44,092 nt of DNA from Frankiales bacterium (GTDB lineage: Bacteria; Actinomycetota; Actinomycetes; Mycobacteriales; SCTD01), in assembly GCA_025965475.1 (NCBI GenBank), contig JAOPWV010000136.1, positions 1 through 44,092 of the forward strand, written 5' to 3'. A program made the position numbers and the translations under genes. Position 1 is the stretch's first letter, and every line of letters starts with the position of its first letter. The notes below the pieces were generated by a model. That model had not been told where the DNA came from, made no database searches, and worked only from the letters and a program-made list of their open reading frames with translations. This document shows, one piece after another, positions 34,433 to 42,431 of this stretch.

Positions 34433-35086
34433 ATGACCCTCCTCCGCATCGACGCCAGCATCCGCACCTCGGGATCGGCCAGCCGCGAGATCGCCGACAC
34501 CGTCGAGTCCGAGTGGATCTCCGCCCACCCCGGCGCCCGCGTCGTGCGCCGCCATCTCGGCACCGAGCCCCTCCCGTCCGCGGCATGGGCCGACGCCGTC
34601 AGCGCCTCCTGGACGCCGGAGAGCGACCGGACCCCCGAGCAGCTCTCGAGCCAGGCCCTGGCAGCTGCCTTGGTCGACGAGCTGCAGGCCGCCGACGCCG
34701 TCCTGCTCGCCGTACCGCTCTACAACTTCGGGGTGTCCCAGCACGTCAAGACCTGGATCGACCTCGTCATCACCGACCCGCGCGCCGGCGCCGGAGCCGC
34801 CCCGCTGCTCGCGGGTAAGCCCGTCGTACTCGCCACTGTGCGCGGAGGCGCGTACGGCGCGGGCACCCCCCGCGAGGGCTGGGACCACTCCACCAGCTAC
34901 CTGCGCCGCATCCTCGCCGACGTCTGGGGCGCCGAGCTCACCATCGTCGAGCGCGAGTTCACCCTCGTCGGGGTCGTCCCCGCGCTCGACGAGTTCACCG
35001 CCCTGGCGGCAGACCTGCACGCATCGGCGCTTTCCGCGGCCCGGGCCGCAGGCCGCGCTCTTGGACGGGCGGCCGCTGCCGCCTAG
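34433..35086 (+). CDS. azoR: FMN-dependent NADH-azoreductase / quinone reductase
   Basis: A 217-residue flavodoxin-fold enzyme. The N-terminal FMN-phosphate loop is LLRIDASIRTSGSASREIAD; VLLAVPLYNFGVSQHVKTWID is the highly conserved substrate/FMN block (YNF motif) and LATVRGGAYGAG the second FMN loop. It reduces quinones and azo compounds with NAD(P)H. The start is ATG at 34433, where homologues begin; upstream in-frame codons lie within the promoter. It is divergent from marR and alone on its strand. Confidence 0.93.
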   Translation: MTLLRIDASIRTSGSASREIADTVESEWISAHPGARVVRRHLGTEPLPSAAWADAVSASWTPESDRTPEQLSSQALAAALVDELQAADAVLLAVPLYNFGVSQHVKTWIDLVITDPRAGAGAAPLLAGKPVVLATVRGGAYGAGTPREGWDHSTSYLRRILADVWGAELTIVEREFTLVGVVPALDEFTALAADLHASALSAARAAGRALGRAAAAA

Positions 35087-35277
35087 CGAGACGCCGCTGC
35101 CCGCGTCATCGATCTTGTGCACAGAGGGCGCGGCAGATGTCCGTGATACTGGACTGCCCAGATCAGGGCGGACGTCCGGCTTCGTGCGACAGTGGCCGGA
35201 CCCGTCCCCGTTGGCGGGGTGAACGGCTCGGGGCAGGACCGGCGCCGCCGGAGGCCCCGTCGGTCCAGGAGCGCGCC

Positions 35278-35406
35278 ATGAGCAAGGACAAGGGCGGCCG
35301 AGCCGCCAAGAAGCCCAAGGCGGAGAAGAACATCAAGACCACCGGACAGACGCCCTCAGCCGGCAGTGGGGTCGTCAGCGTCAGCACGGCGAAGGGCAAG
35401 AAGTAA
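35278..35406 (+). CDS. Small Lys-rich conserved actinobacterial protein
   Basis: A 42-residue basic peptide: MSKDKGGRAAKKPKAEKNIK, then TTGQTPSAGSGVVSVSTAKG and KK. Short proteins of this form with the N-terminal MSKDKGxRxxKKPK pattern recur in actinobacterial genomes without known function; nucleic-acid binding is a guess from the charge. ATG at 35278 is preceded by CAGGAGCGCGCC, and a hairpin follows the stop, so it is a complete transcription unit. The longer open frame starting at 35137 is not supported. Confidence 0.75.
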   Translation: MSKDKGGRAAKKPKAEKNIKTTGQTPSAGSGVVSVSTAKGKK

Positions 35407-35419
35407 CGCAGCACCTCAG

Positions 35420-35459
35420 GGGCCAGGCGCAGGCGGAGCCACACGACTGCACCTGGCCC
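35420..35459 (+). terminator. Hairpin after the Lys-rich protein gene
   Basis: GGGCCAGG (35420-35427) pairs with CCTGGCCC (35452-35459). After one mismatch GCAG (35429-35432) pairs with CTGC (35447-35450). It begins 13 bases after the stop. Confidence 0.75.
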
Positions 35460-35842
35460 GGCGCTCCCCGGGACTCCCCGGCCCTGCCGCCCGTTGGAGG
35501 GTTGTCAACGGCTCGTCCATCCGCGTGCTCAGCCGTCATCGACGCCGCACCCCGTGGACGACTGTGGGCGGTCGCCTCACCGGCGTTCCGCTGGGCGCTG
35601 ATCAACCGACTGATCCATTTCTGGGCCTCAGGAATCTCCGCCTCAGCGCCGACGTCAGCTGCAGGCGTGGCCTCGCCCACTACGTCGGCCAGGCGCAGCG
35701 CGCCATTTGCGAGTGGGACGAAGCCGCCTGCGGGCTGCGCTGAGGGTGGCCGGGTTGAGCGTGTAGGGGCCGGCGGCAATCTCGCTGATGTGCGCTTCGG
35801 CGCACGAACGGCACCTGCAAGAGTTGTGAGCGCCTGGCTCGA
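35460..35842. other. 383-bp gap without a recognisable gene
   Basis: Several short overlapping frames exist on both strands but none has a good start or known family. On the minus strand a piece reading GALRLADVVGEATPAADVGA and EIPEAQKWISRLISAQRNAG looks protein-like and may be the relic of a lost gene. Confidence 0.4.
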
Positions 35843-36790
35843 TCAGGTGCGCCGGTCATGCCGGCGCATGTACATGCGCACACTGGTGCCTTCCTGGGAC
35901 GAGCGGAGCTGGACCAGGTCGCAGAGCTGGTTGATCATCCACAGGCCGCGCCCGCCCTCCTGCTCGCCGTCCGGCATGACGCGACCGGCCAGGGGGAGGG
36001 TGATCCGACCGCGGTCACGGATCTCGCAGACGAACTGCGTGCCGTCATGCCATGAGCGCAGCTCACCATCTCCGCCGCCGTAGCGGATGCTGTTGGTGGC
36101 GGCCTCGTGCGCCGCGAGGATGAGCTCCTCGGTGCGGCCGGAACTGAGCCCGGCGGCCTGCGCCGCCACGAGGAGCGTTAACCGGACACCGGGAAGCGTC
36201 TCGCTGTCGAACCGCAGCAGCCGAGCCTCCGGGTGGTGGTCCGGCAGCGGACCGAGCAGACCGGACGCGTCGTCACCGGCCGCCAGGTAGCTCGCACTGT
36301 CGGCCAGCAGGTCGTCCACCACCAGCAACGGATGGCTGCGCTCGGCCTCGGCGACCACCGCCGGAGAGAGCGCGTCGGCGTCGTACGGGCAGCGCAGCCG
36401 CCAGCCGGGGCCGGCGTCGAAGGCCGTGTTCAGCAGGTGCTCGTGCACGTGGCACTCGGCGATCTCGTCCGCACCGCGGTCCGCCCAGACCGGTTCGCCG
36501 ATACCGCGGGCAGGGCGACCGAGCGCCGCACTGCTGTCCACGAATCGCTGCCACTCGGGGATGATCCGCGCCGGGTTCCCGCCGATCTCCTTCATGTCCA
36601 AGAAGGGCACCTTTGCCGCGTCGTTACCCAGCGCATCCCTGAGCAGCGCCGTCTTCTCGGGCACCAGGGCGACGAGCACAGCCTCTCCACCGGCGAGTCC
36701 CTCCCGGACGAAGTCGGCGGTGCCGTCGATGAAGGAATCGTCGCCGCGGTAGAACAGGGCTTCGTGATGGAAGCGCGCGGCAGTGCTCAC
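35843..36790 (-). CDS. MEDS-domain / HATPase anti-sigma regulatory protein
   Basis: A 315-residue soluble protein. Residues about 5-175 form a MEDS (DcmR-like sensory) domain: HHEALFYRGDDSFIDGTADF, EAVLVALVPEKTALLRDAL, WADRGADEIAECHVHEHLLN. Residues about 205-305 form an RsbW-like HATPase_c_2 domain with AAHEAATNSIRYGGGDG (N-box), CEIRDRGRI and EGGRGLWMINQLCDLVQL (G-boxes). This architecture is typical of actinobacterial switch proteins that control sigma factors or anti-anti-sigma factors. GTG at 36790 follows AAAGGTGCCGAC. No STAS or sigma-factor gene is adjacent. Confidence 0.9.
   Translation of the reverse strand: MSTAARFHHEALFYRGDDSFIDGTADFVREGLAGGEAVLVALVPEKTALLRDALGNDAAKVPFLDMKEIGGNPARIIPEWQRFVDSSAALGRPARGIGEPVWADRGADEIAECHVHEHLLNTAFDAGPGWRLRCPYDADALSPAVVAEAERSHPLLVVDDLLADSASYLAAGDDASGLLGPLPDHHPEARLLRFDSETLPGVRLTLLVAAQAAGLSSGRTEELILAAHEAATNSIRYGGGDGELRSWHDGTQFVCEIRDRGRITLPLAGRVMPDGEQEGGRGLWMINQLCDLVQLRSSQEGTSVRMYMRRHDRRT
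35848..35868 (-). terminator. Hairpin overlapping the 3' end of the MEDS/HATPase gene
   Basis: TGCGCCGG (35848-35855) pairs perfectly with CCGGCGCA (35861-35868) around a 5-base loop. It lies in the last coding codons, 2 bases before the stop codon on the minus strand, so it may be a terminator or just codon use. Confidence 0.35.
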
Positions 36791-37424
36791 GTCGGCACCT
36801 TTCACCCTCACCGGCAAGGAAGTGGTCGAAGTCGAGGAGCGACCACGTCCGCGGGAGGCGCAGAGCTCTCTCTTCCACACGCAGATCCGACTAATCGTAG
36901 GTCGTGGAGCGGGCTTCCGGCTCCAGCACGCTGGATTCGCCTCCGCCCGGCGTAGCGCTCGCCGCCGTCGATGTCGATGTCGATGTGGTCGCGCAGTTGA
37001 AGATCAAAGACAACGTCTGCAGCTGCCGGGTTCTCCTTTCGGGACGACCCCCTTGAGGTCAGTGCAGCCGTCTACCGCGGGCCAGGCACTCGACTCCGTC
37101 CGGACCCTGTCGTACCGGGGCTCACCGCCGAAGCGCGACTCGCTCGGCGCGGTGACGCCGGGATTTCGAGTTCCGCCGCAGACGGCCGCGTACGTCTGGC
37201 GCGCGCATCACGCCCGAGGGCAGCGTGCGCGTCAGCGCGAGAGATGAACCGATCGGGGTGCCGACCCTCGGTCAGGCGTTTCGCGCTGACGATTGCGGGT
37301 GCGGTGTTGCTCCGCCCGGTACGGCGAGCCGACCGATCAGAGCGCGTCGGCCGCAGTCGGTCCGGACATCGCCCGAGTCCGCCCCTCGCAGTCAGACGTC
37401 AGGGCCGACCCCGGGATGGCGACG
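36791..37424. other. 634-bp gap without a recognisable gene
   Basis: No frame is convincing. A short run of three GTCGAT hexamers (near 36966-36985, GTCGATGTCGATGTCGATGT) is seen. The part next to 36790 should carry the promoter of the MEDS/HATPase gene. This looks like eroded or non-coding sequence. Confidence 0.4.
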
Positions 37425-37868
37425 TCACCAGGGGACCGTGGAGATGCTGTACCGGTGGCCGCCACCGGTGTCGATGACCATGCCGAAGCCTTCCGCTAGA
37501 CGCAAGGCGGTTGCCATGTCGGAACCCGTCGCCGTTCTCTGGCCGTCGGGACGCACCAGCGGCATGGTCACGCGGGAGCCGTTGGCGGCGATGGCGAGGC
37601 TGGTGTCGAGGAACAGCAGCCGCTCGGTGTCGTCGGGTCGACGGCACGTCGTGTCGGTCACGGCAAACTTGCCGGAGTACGGGTGGTCTTCGCTGACCTG
37701 CGGGAGGTGGAGCCTGTGCCCGTCGGGCAGCGTCTCGAACTGGACCCATTCCATGGATGCTCCAGATGCGTTGAAAGCACGATCGCCCACGCCCGTCACC
37801 GAACCCGCGCGTTCGACAACGTGCCGTATCAGGCTTGAGGGCCACATCGCGGCGAAAATGCTGTCCAT
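37425..37868 (-). CDS. Hypothetical protein, no recognised family
   Basis: A 147-residue frame starting MDSIFAAMWPSSLIRHVVER and ending MVIDTGGGHRYSISTVPW. It has balanced amino-acid composition, two Trp, one Cys, no transmembrane helix and no signal peptide. I find no family motif. The ribosome binding site is weak (CCCGGTAGCC before the ATG). It lies alone between gene-free stretches, so it could be an orphan gene or a relic that is still open. Confidence 0.45.
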   Translation of the reverse strand: MDSIFAAMWPSSLIRHVVERAGSVTGVGDRAFNASGASMEWVQFETLPDGHRLHLPQVSEDHPYSGKFAVTDTTCRRPDDTERLLFLDTSLAIAANGSRVTMPLVRPDGQRTATGSDMATALRLAEGFGMVIDTGGGHRYSISTVPW

Positions 37869-38093
37869 GGCTACCGGGCCGCAGGCTGTTCAGAGGCGGT
37901 CTTACGGGCGTCTACGCCGGGTGCTGTCGTCTGGACGGTCTTGGGTGGCAGCCACGGCATCCCGTCCCGGGTGAGCCATCTCATTGCCTGCTGAATGCTT
38001 GCTCTGGTGTGCGCGCGGCACCGCCCAGGATCGACGGGTGGCCGCGCCCCTGGTTCCGCTTGCGCGTGCCTCCGGCCGGATGCGAGGGTGTTC
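37869..38093. other. Gene-free sequence upstream of the nhaA relic
   Basis: No frame here is recognisable. It may include the eroded 5' part of the nhaA gene whose conserved fragment begins near 38094. Confidence 0.3.
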
Positions 38094-38276
38094 GCGTCCG
38101 GCGTCGATCCACTGGTCACCGGCCTCGCCATGGGGCTGATCACCTACGCGTCCCCGGTCGAGCGTGCGGTCCCGGAACGGGCCCCCACCTGTTCCGGTTG
38201 TTTTCGCGAACAGCCCACGTCGGAGCTCGCGTGCACGGCCCGCCCAGGCGTGAACGCCGCCGTCCCGCCCAACGCG
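38094..38276 (+). pseudogene. Fragment of an NhaA Na+/H+ antiporter gene
   Basis: The frame reads ASGVDPLVTGLAMGLITYAS, PVERAVPERAPTCSGCFREQ and PTSELACTARPGVNAAVPPN. This follows the NhaA segment xSGxDPxvxGLAMGLLTyAxPxxRxxLExAxxxFrxFREQPTPELArsAxxGxxxAxSPNER almost position by position. Everything before (N-terminal helices) and after (PWTSYVIVPLFALANAG) is missing; the flanks are unrecognisable. A non-functional relic is inferred. Confidence 0.7.
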
Positions 38277-38605
38277 AATTCGCCCTGCTCGGCCGCTGCC
38301 TCTGCTGCCGCGGTGGCCGGAGTCGGCACGGGCGCAGGCATCGGGCCGCCCGCGACGCGCCTTCATCGCCAACGGCGATCTGCGGCGCCACCCGGCTTCG
38401 GCTTCGCCGAGTGCGGTAACACCGCCATCAGCCATCCCGCCACGGGGCCAGGAACTCGCAAGGAAGCCGCTCTTTTCGTCGCCGCCAACCGCGATCCAGC
38501 AGATGGATCGAGGACGCGAGACGTTCTCGTGTGGTGTCCCGCTGCTCCGGCTTTGGGCCGGAGGCCCAGGCGTTGGCACGGGGATGACCGCCGGTGCTGT
38601 GGCTG
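38277..38605. other. Gap between the nhaA relic and the FUSC gene
   Basis: No recognisable gene in any frame. It contains the FUSC terminator hairpin at 38545-38563. Confidence 0.4.
38545..38563 (-). terminator. Hairpin terminator after the FUSC-family gene
   Basis: CTCCGGC (38545-38551) pairs perfectly with GCCGGAG (38557-38563) around a 5-base loop, about 40 bases after the stop of the minus-strand gene. Confidence 0.7.
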
Positions 38606-40951
38606 TCAGCCGTGGACCTGTTCGCCTGTCCCTGGGGCGCCTTCGCCCCTGACGCCGGACGAGGCGTCGGCGTCGGCCGAACCCGGGCGCAGCCACGACG
38701 GCAGCGGGAGGCCGACGTGGTCGGACTGGTTGGCCGCCGTACGCGCCGGTTGCTCGACAAGGTCCTGTAGACGGCGGGCGGCGTCCACGTGGTCGCTGGT
38801 CCACACCAGCCGTACTGTGTGCGCCTTGACGGAGGAGACCGGCGCGGAGACCGACTCGAGGTCCTGGCTGAGGGCCGCGACCAGCCGGCTCGCGGAGGCG
38901 CCGTCCTGGTGAAGTACGCGTGGAACCGTGCCCGCTCCTGTCATCGCCTGCGCCATCGCGGTGAACCAGTTGGTCACCCGCTCTGTGGTGACGATCAGCT
39001 CGAGGTGGGCCCGCGGGGTGTCGACGCGGTCCGATCCGGCGCCGGCCCAGAGGTCGGAGACGGCCTTGGCGGTCAGCCGCAGCCCTGCCACCCCGGTCAG
39101 CAGGGACACGATCTCCGCGAGGCTCAGCCGCTTGTTGCCGCGCTCGGCCAGGTACTCCCGGAACGCGTCGTCCAGGCGGCGGGCCGCAGCCGCCGCCCGC
39201 GACCCGGCCGCATCCACCTCCTTCGCGGTTCCGTCGGCAGCGGTACCGTTCTCGGCGGCGGTCCGCAGGTACGCCGCGCACGCCGCGTAGGCCTCGGCCA
39301 GGGCCCGCCGAAGAGCCCCCGCCGCACCCCGCGGCCAGAACAGCGCCCCGACGACAAGGCTCACCGCGCAGCCGATGGCGACGTCCTCGATCCGCACCAG
39401 CCCGACCTGCCATCCGGCCGGGCTGATGATGTTGTACAGGATCAGCAGGGAAACGGTGAACCCCGCCTGCCCGGCGGTGAACGAGACCGCCGGTGCGATG
39501 CCGGCGACCAGGATCGCGACCGGCAGCAGCACCCACAGCAGCACGGGGTTCGTGCCGAGCATGAGCACCAGCGCGCCGCCGATGATGAACCCGATCGTCG
39601 TCCCGACCAGCCCCCGGACGACGCTCTGCCCAGTGCTGAGGGCGTTGGAGCGCAGCACCGACAGCGCGCCGAGCACGATCCAGAACGAATGCTGAGCCCC
39701 GCTGAGATCCGCCACCAGGACGGCGCCGCCGAGCACGATCGCGCCGCGGAAGCTGTTGCGCAGCCACACCGAGTGCGGTTCGACGTGCGCGAGTGCCCGC
39801 TCCTGCGCCGAGGCCATCGGTCCGGGCATCCCCCGCAGCTGCCGGCCGAGCAGCTTCTGCCACCAGGTGCGTTGCTCCGCGGCCGTGGCGATCGCGATGT
39901 TCTCGGCGATCGCCACGGCGGCGAACGCGAGTTCCTGCGCACGGAAGCTCGGGGTCAGCGAGCTGACGAGATCCGCGGCGGTGCGCCCGTCGCCCGGCAG
40001 CTCCACGTCGGCTCTGGCCACCGCCTCCATCGCCCGGCGGGTGCGCGCGAGGTCGCCGAGGTGGTCCTGCAAGCTGTCCTGCGGCGGCCCCCGGAGCGAG
40101 AGCGCCTTGCCGGCGTGGTCGAGAAGCACCCCAGCCGCCATCTTCACCTCCCGGACCGTCGGGTCCACCGGCGACCGGTGCCCGGTCGCCGCCGCGTTGT
40201 CCAGGATCACGCTCAGCCAGACGACCTCGTCGACCAGCCGGATGACGGCGCGGGTCGCCGTAGTCAGCCCGGACGGCCGGTACGGCGTCGCCAGGAAGGT
40301 GGCGCGCAGTGTTGCGACGGCGGCGTTCACCCGGCCGACCGCCTCGTCCACATCCCCGGCGTCCTCGCCGTGCCACCGCGCGACCTCGGCGGTCAGACGC
40401 GCGGACAGCTGCCGGCACGCCTCCGCGGCGGCGTCGCGCAGCGGCTCCGAGCGGGGCGTCGGCCACAGGAGGGCGATGGCGGGCAGCGAGACGACGCCGG
40501 CCAGCAGCCACCCGAGCAGCCGATCCGGGATGGCCGCCGGCCCGGCCGGCGTGGCGACCGGCAGGATGAAGCTCAGCAGGATCGACGTACTCGCGGCGGC
40601 CAGCGCCGAACTCACCACGCCGGCGAAGAGCACGAGGAAACCGACGACAAACATGGCGACCGCCGCCACCCACAGGTTGCGCGAGACCAGCGTGGCGAGC
40701 GCGATGAGCACGCAGCCGATCGCGACCAGCGAGACCTGCGCGGCCAGCCTCTCGGCGAGCGTGCCCCCGAAGTCGGCGAGCAGCAGCATCGCGAAGGAGC
40801 CGAAGGCGGCGAAGGTCGCCACGCCAGGGTTCCCGATGACCTGCGACCCGAGCGCAAACAGGGCCGGCATGATGATCGCTGTCCGCGCCGCCCGGCGTGT
40901 CGCGCGCAGGTCGCCGTCGCGAACAAGCAACCAGTCGCGAACCCTGCGCAC
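38606..40951 (-). CDS. FUSC-family (aromatic acid exporter/YccS-like) membrane protein
   Basis: A 781-residue protein built as two membrane blocks, each followed by a cytoplasmic domain. Block one covers residues about 25-165 (ARTAIIMPALFALGSQVIGN, AAFGSFAMLLLADFGGTLAE). A helical soluble region runs from about 170 to 385, and block two from about 395 to 530 (LRNSFRGAIVLGGAVLVADL, HSFWIVLGALSVLRSNALST and then GQSVVRGLVGTTIGFIIGG, the FUSC signature). The last 240 residues are cytoplasmic helices. FUSC relatives such as AaeB and fusaric-acid resistance proteins are thought to export aromatic acids. The start is GTG at 40951 with GGTGAGGG close upstream. No membrane-fusion partner is adjacent, as expected in Gram-positive bacteria. 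Confidence 0.9.
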   Translation of the reverse strand: MRRVRDWLLVRDGDLRATRRAARTAIIMPALFALGSQVIGNPGVATFAAFGSFAMLLLADFGGTLAERLAAQVSLVAIGCVLIALATLVSRNLWVAAVAMFVVGFLVLFAGVVSSALAAASTSILLSFILPVATPAGPAAIPDRLLGWLLAGVVSLPAIALLWPTPRSEPLRDAAAEACRQLSARLTAEVARWHGEDAGDVDEAVGRVNAAVATLRATFLATPYRPSGLTTATRAVIRLVDEVVWLSVILDNAAATGHRSPVDPTVREVKMAAGVLLDHAGKALSLRGPPQDSLQDHLGDLARTRRAMEAVARADVELPGDGRTAADLVSSLTPSFRAQELAFAAVAIAENIAIATAAEQRTWWQKLLGRQLRGMPGPMASAQERALAHVEPHSVWLRNSFRGAIVLGGAVLVADLSGAQHSFWIVLGALSVLRSNALSTGQSVVRGLVGTTIGFIIGGALVLMLGTNPVLLWVLLPVAILVAGIAPAVSFTAGQAGFTVSLLILYNIISPAGWQVGLVRIEDVAIGCAVSLVVGALFWPRGAAGALRRALAEAYAACAAYLRTAAENGTAADGTAKEVDAAGSRAAAAARRLDDAFREYLAERGNKRLSLAEIVSLLTGVAGLRLTAKAVSDLWAGAGSDRVDTPRAHLELIVTTERVTNWFTAMAQAMTGAGTVPRVLHQDGASASRLVAALSQDLESVSAPVSSVKAHTVRLVWTSDHVDAARRLQDLVEQPARTAANQSDHVGLPLPSWLRPGSADADASSGVRGEGAPGTGEQVHG

Positions 40952-41489
40952 CCCTCACCGCCCGAACCGGAGGCGACCATCCTCCGGAGCCCCCGTCGGC
41001 ACGGTCAAGCGGAGGACCAATCCCGAGCGAACAGCTAGCGCTCGGCGACGTAGCGGCGCCGCGCGGTCGGAGGCTCTGTCGGCGTCCGCGAGTGCCTCTG
41101 GGCCCCGCATCCCTGCGGGCAGGGTCAGGGTGACGAGCGGTCGGCACGCCGCCGCTTAGCTCCTCGTAGCTGAACGACTACGCAGCGACAACCGGGTGCT
41201 GGCCCGGCCCCGGGATTTCGTCTTAGCCTCGGCAGGCGGCCTCACGCGGCCTGGATCCGAGCGGGCGAGGGCGCAGATACGCCAGGCGGCCGAGGGAGCC
41301 GCCCTCAGGGCGCCCTTCGCGGCTCCTTGCGGCCACGTTGACGTCCCCGCCCGATCAAGGAGTTGTTCCCATCCCCCGATGTGTGGGACAGCTGTAACGC
41401 GGTGTGGGACAGCTGTAACGCGGCCATCCCGCCGCTCAGTGGCGAACCGAGTTGGTGTCCGTCACGTCCTCATCACCTCTGAGCGGGTG
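40952..41489. other. 538-bp intergenic region with a tandem duplication
   Basis: No convincing gene; plus-strand open frames are low-complexity shadows. It should carry the FUSC promoter (minus strand). Its notable content is the 21-bp tandem duplication at 41381-41422. Confidence 0.5.
41381..41422. repeat. Perfect 21-bp tandem duplication
   Basis: The unit beginning GTGTGGGACAGCTGTAACGC occurs at 41381-41401 and again, identical, at 41402-41422. It contains the palindrome CAGCTG, so the two copies place that dyad exactly two helical turns apart. It could be a paired regulator site for the FUSC gene or the small secreted protein gene, or simply replication slippage. Confidence 0.85.
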
Positions 41490-41795
41490 TCACCAGCGCC
41501 AATCGCGGCGGTCGCGGTCGCGGTGTCCCCACCAGCCGCCGTCGTCGCGGCACCCACAGTCATCGCGGTCGCGCCCCCACCGGTCGTCGTCGTGGTGGCG
41601 GTGCCGCCGCCAGCCGCCGTCATCGCGGCACTCGCAGCCGTCCTTGTGCCCCCACCAGTCGTCGCCGGTCTTTGATTGGTGGGTGCTCAGGGACCGGCTG
41701 TTCTGCGACGTGTCGGCGAGGGCGGTGCCGCCGCCCACTCCCACGAAGACAGTGGTCGCCAGCAGGGTCGAGGCAATGGCACGAGGCAAGGTCAT
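41490..41795 (-). CDS. Small secreted Trp/Asp/His/Cys-rich repeat protein
   Basis: A 101-residue protein with a clear signal peptide (MTLPRAIASTLLATTVFVGV, cleavage after ALA in TALADTSQ). The mature part is very polar and aromatic, with two copies of a 26-residue unit: CECRDDGGWRRHRHHDDDRW and CGCRDDGGWWGHRDRDRRDW. Each has a CxC pair and is rich in Asp, Arg and Trp. Metal binding or a wall-associated role is a guess. ATG at 41795 is preceded by AAGGAGAGCCCA. The opposite strand is open too, but has no signal peptide or ribosome binding site. No known family. Confidence 0.75.
   Translation of the reverse strand: MTLPRAIASTLLATTVFVGVGGGTALADTSQNSRSLSTHQSKTGDDWWGHKDGCECRDDGGWRRHRHHDDDRWGRDRDDCGCRDDGGWWGHRDRDRRDWRW
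41533..41633. repeat. 78-bp-period imperfect repeat inside the secreted protein gene
   Basis: CAGCCGCCGTCGTCGCGGCA (from 41533) recurs as CAGCCGCCGTCATCGCGGCA (from 41611). The 78-bp period equals the 26-residue repeat unit of the encoded protein. Confidence 0.7.
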
Positions 41796-42431
41796 TGGGC
41801 TCTCCTTGGGGTTGGGGCCACCGCTGCGGCGGCCGCGAAGCAACCGTCGCCCCGCCCGGCGGGGAGGTCGACCCGGACGACGGCCAGCCAACTACCGGGA
41901 TTCTCGTGGCCGGTGTCCATTGACTTCACAGGGATCTGCCAGCCGCTCGCGATGCGGATGTTTCTGCACGTGACCAGTTTGAGCGGGGCAGCGTGCCGGC
42001 TGCCGATTGAGGGGCATCCGGAAGCGACTTGTTCGTTTGCCTCAGTTCGTGCCGGGCACCGGCGAGGCTTCCCCTGACCCACCCGGGAGAAGAGAGCACT
42101 TCGCCGGGTGATCAGCAAAGAACAGTTTCACGTCCTGACCGGCCACCAGCCGGTTGATGCCCTGGGCAGCAGGGTCGGCAGATCTCTCTCGACGATCAGA
42201 CCGGGCCAACCGGAATGGCCGACGGCCACCCCCGGGCCGGGACGAGCGAGAGTTTGGTGCGCTCGCGCAAGCGGTGCCGAGCGGAGATCAGCTGCGTGTC
42301 CTGTACGCCGACGGCCGGATCAAGGGCACGGGCTCAACCACAGAGCCTTCAACAACAGCTCCGAAACCACGGATACGCCACAGCCGCCGGGGCGACCGGA
42401 GCGCAGTCGAGACGATCGGACGGTGGAATCC
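41796..42431. other. 636-bp intergenic region between divergent genes
   Basis: It separates the small secreted protein (minus) from the COG4705 gene (plus) and should hold both promoters. The frame of the COG4705 gene is open back to 42108, but the extra 108 residues are of shadow-like composition. No other recognisable gene. Confidence 0.4.

Noticed and set aside
36966-36985. GTCGAT hexamer run as a microsatellite of note
   Set aside because: There are only three units in non-coding sequence; this is expected by chance in GC-rich DNA.
37902-41147. 1081-codon open frame on the minus strand
   Set aside because: It is an out-of-frame shadow of the FUSC gene: extremely Arg/Gly/Ala-rich and without domains, while the overlapping frame has clear membrane blocks and a family signature.
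41381-41422. Possible CRISPR repeats
   Set aside because: There are only two copies, directly abutting with no spacer, and no cas genes are in the window.
41196-41675. Hydrophobic Val/Ala/Pro plus-strand frame opposite the small secreted protein
   Set aside because: It is the complement of the Asp/His/Arg repeat. It has no signal peptide logic or ribosome binding site and runs through the tandem duplication.
42108-42431. 108-residue extension of the COG4705 frame
   Set aside because: Composition is unlike the membrane protein and no family member I know has it; a weak site at 42432 is still the more sensible start.
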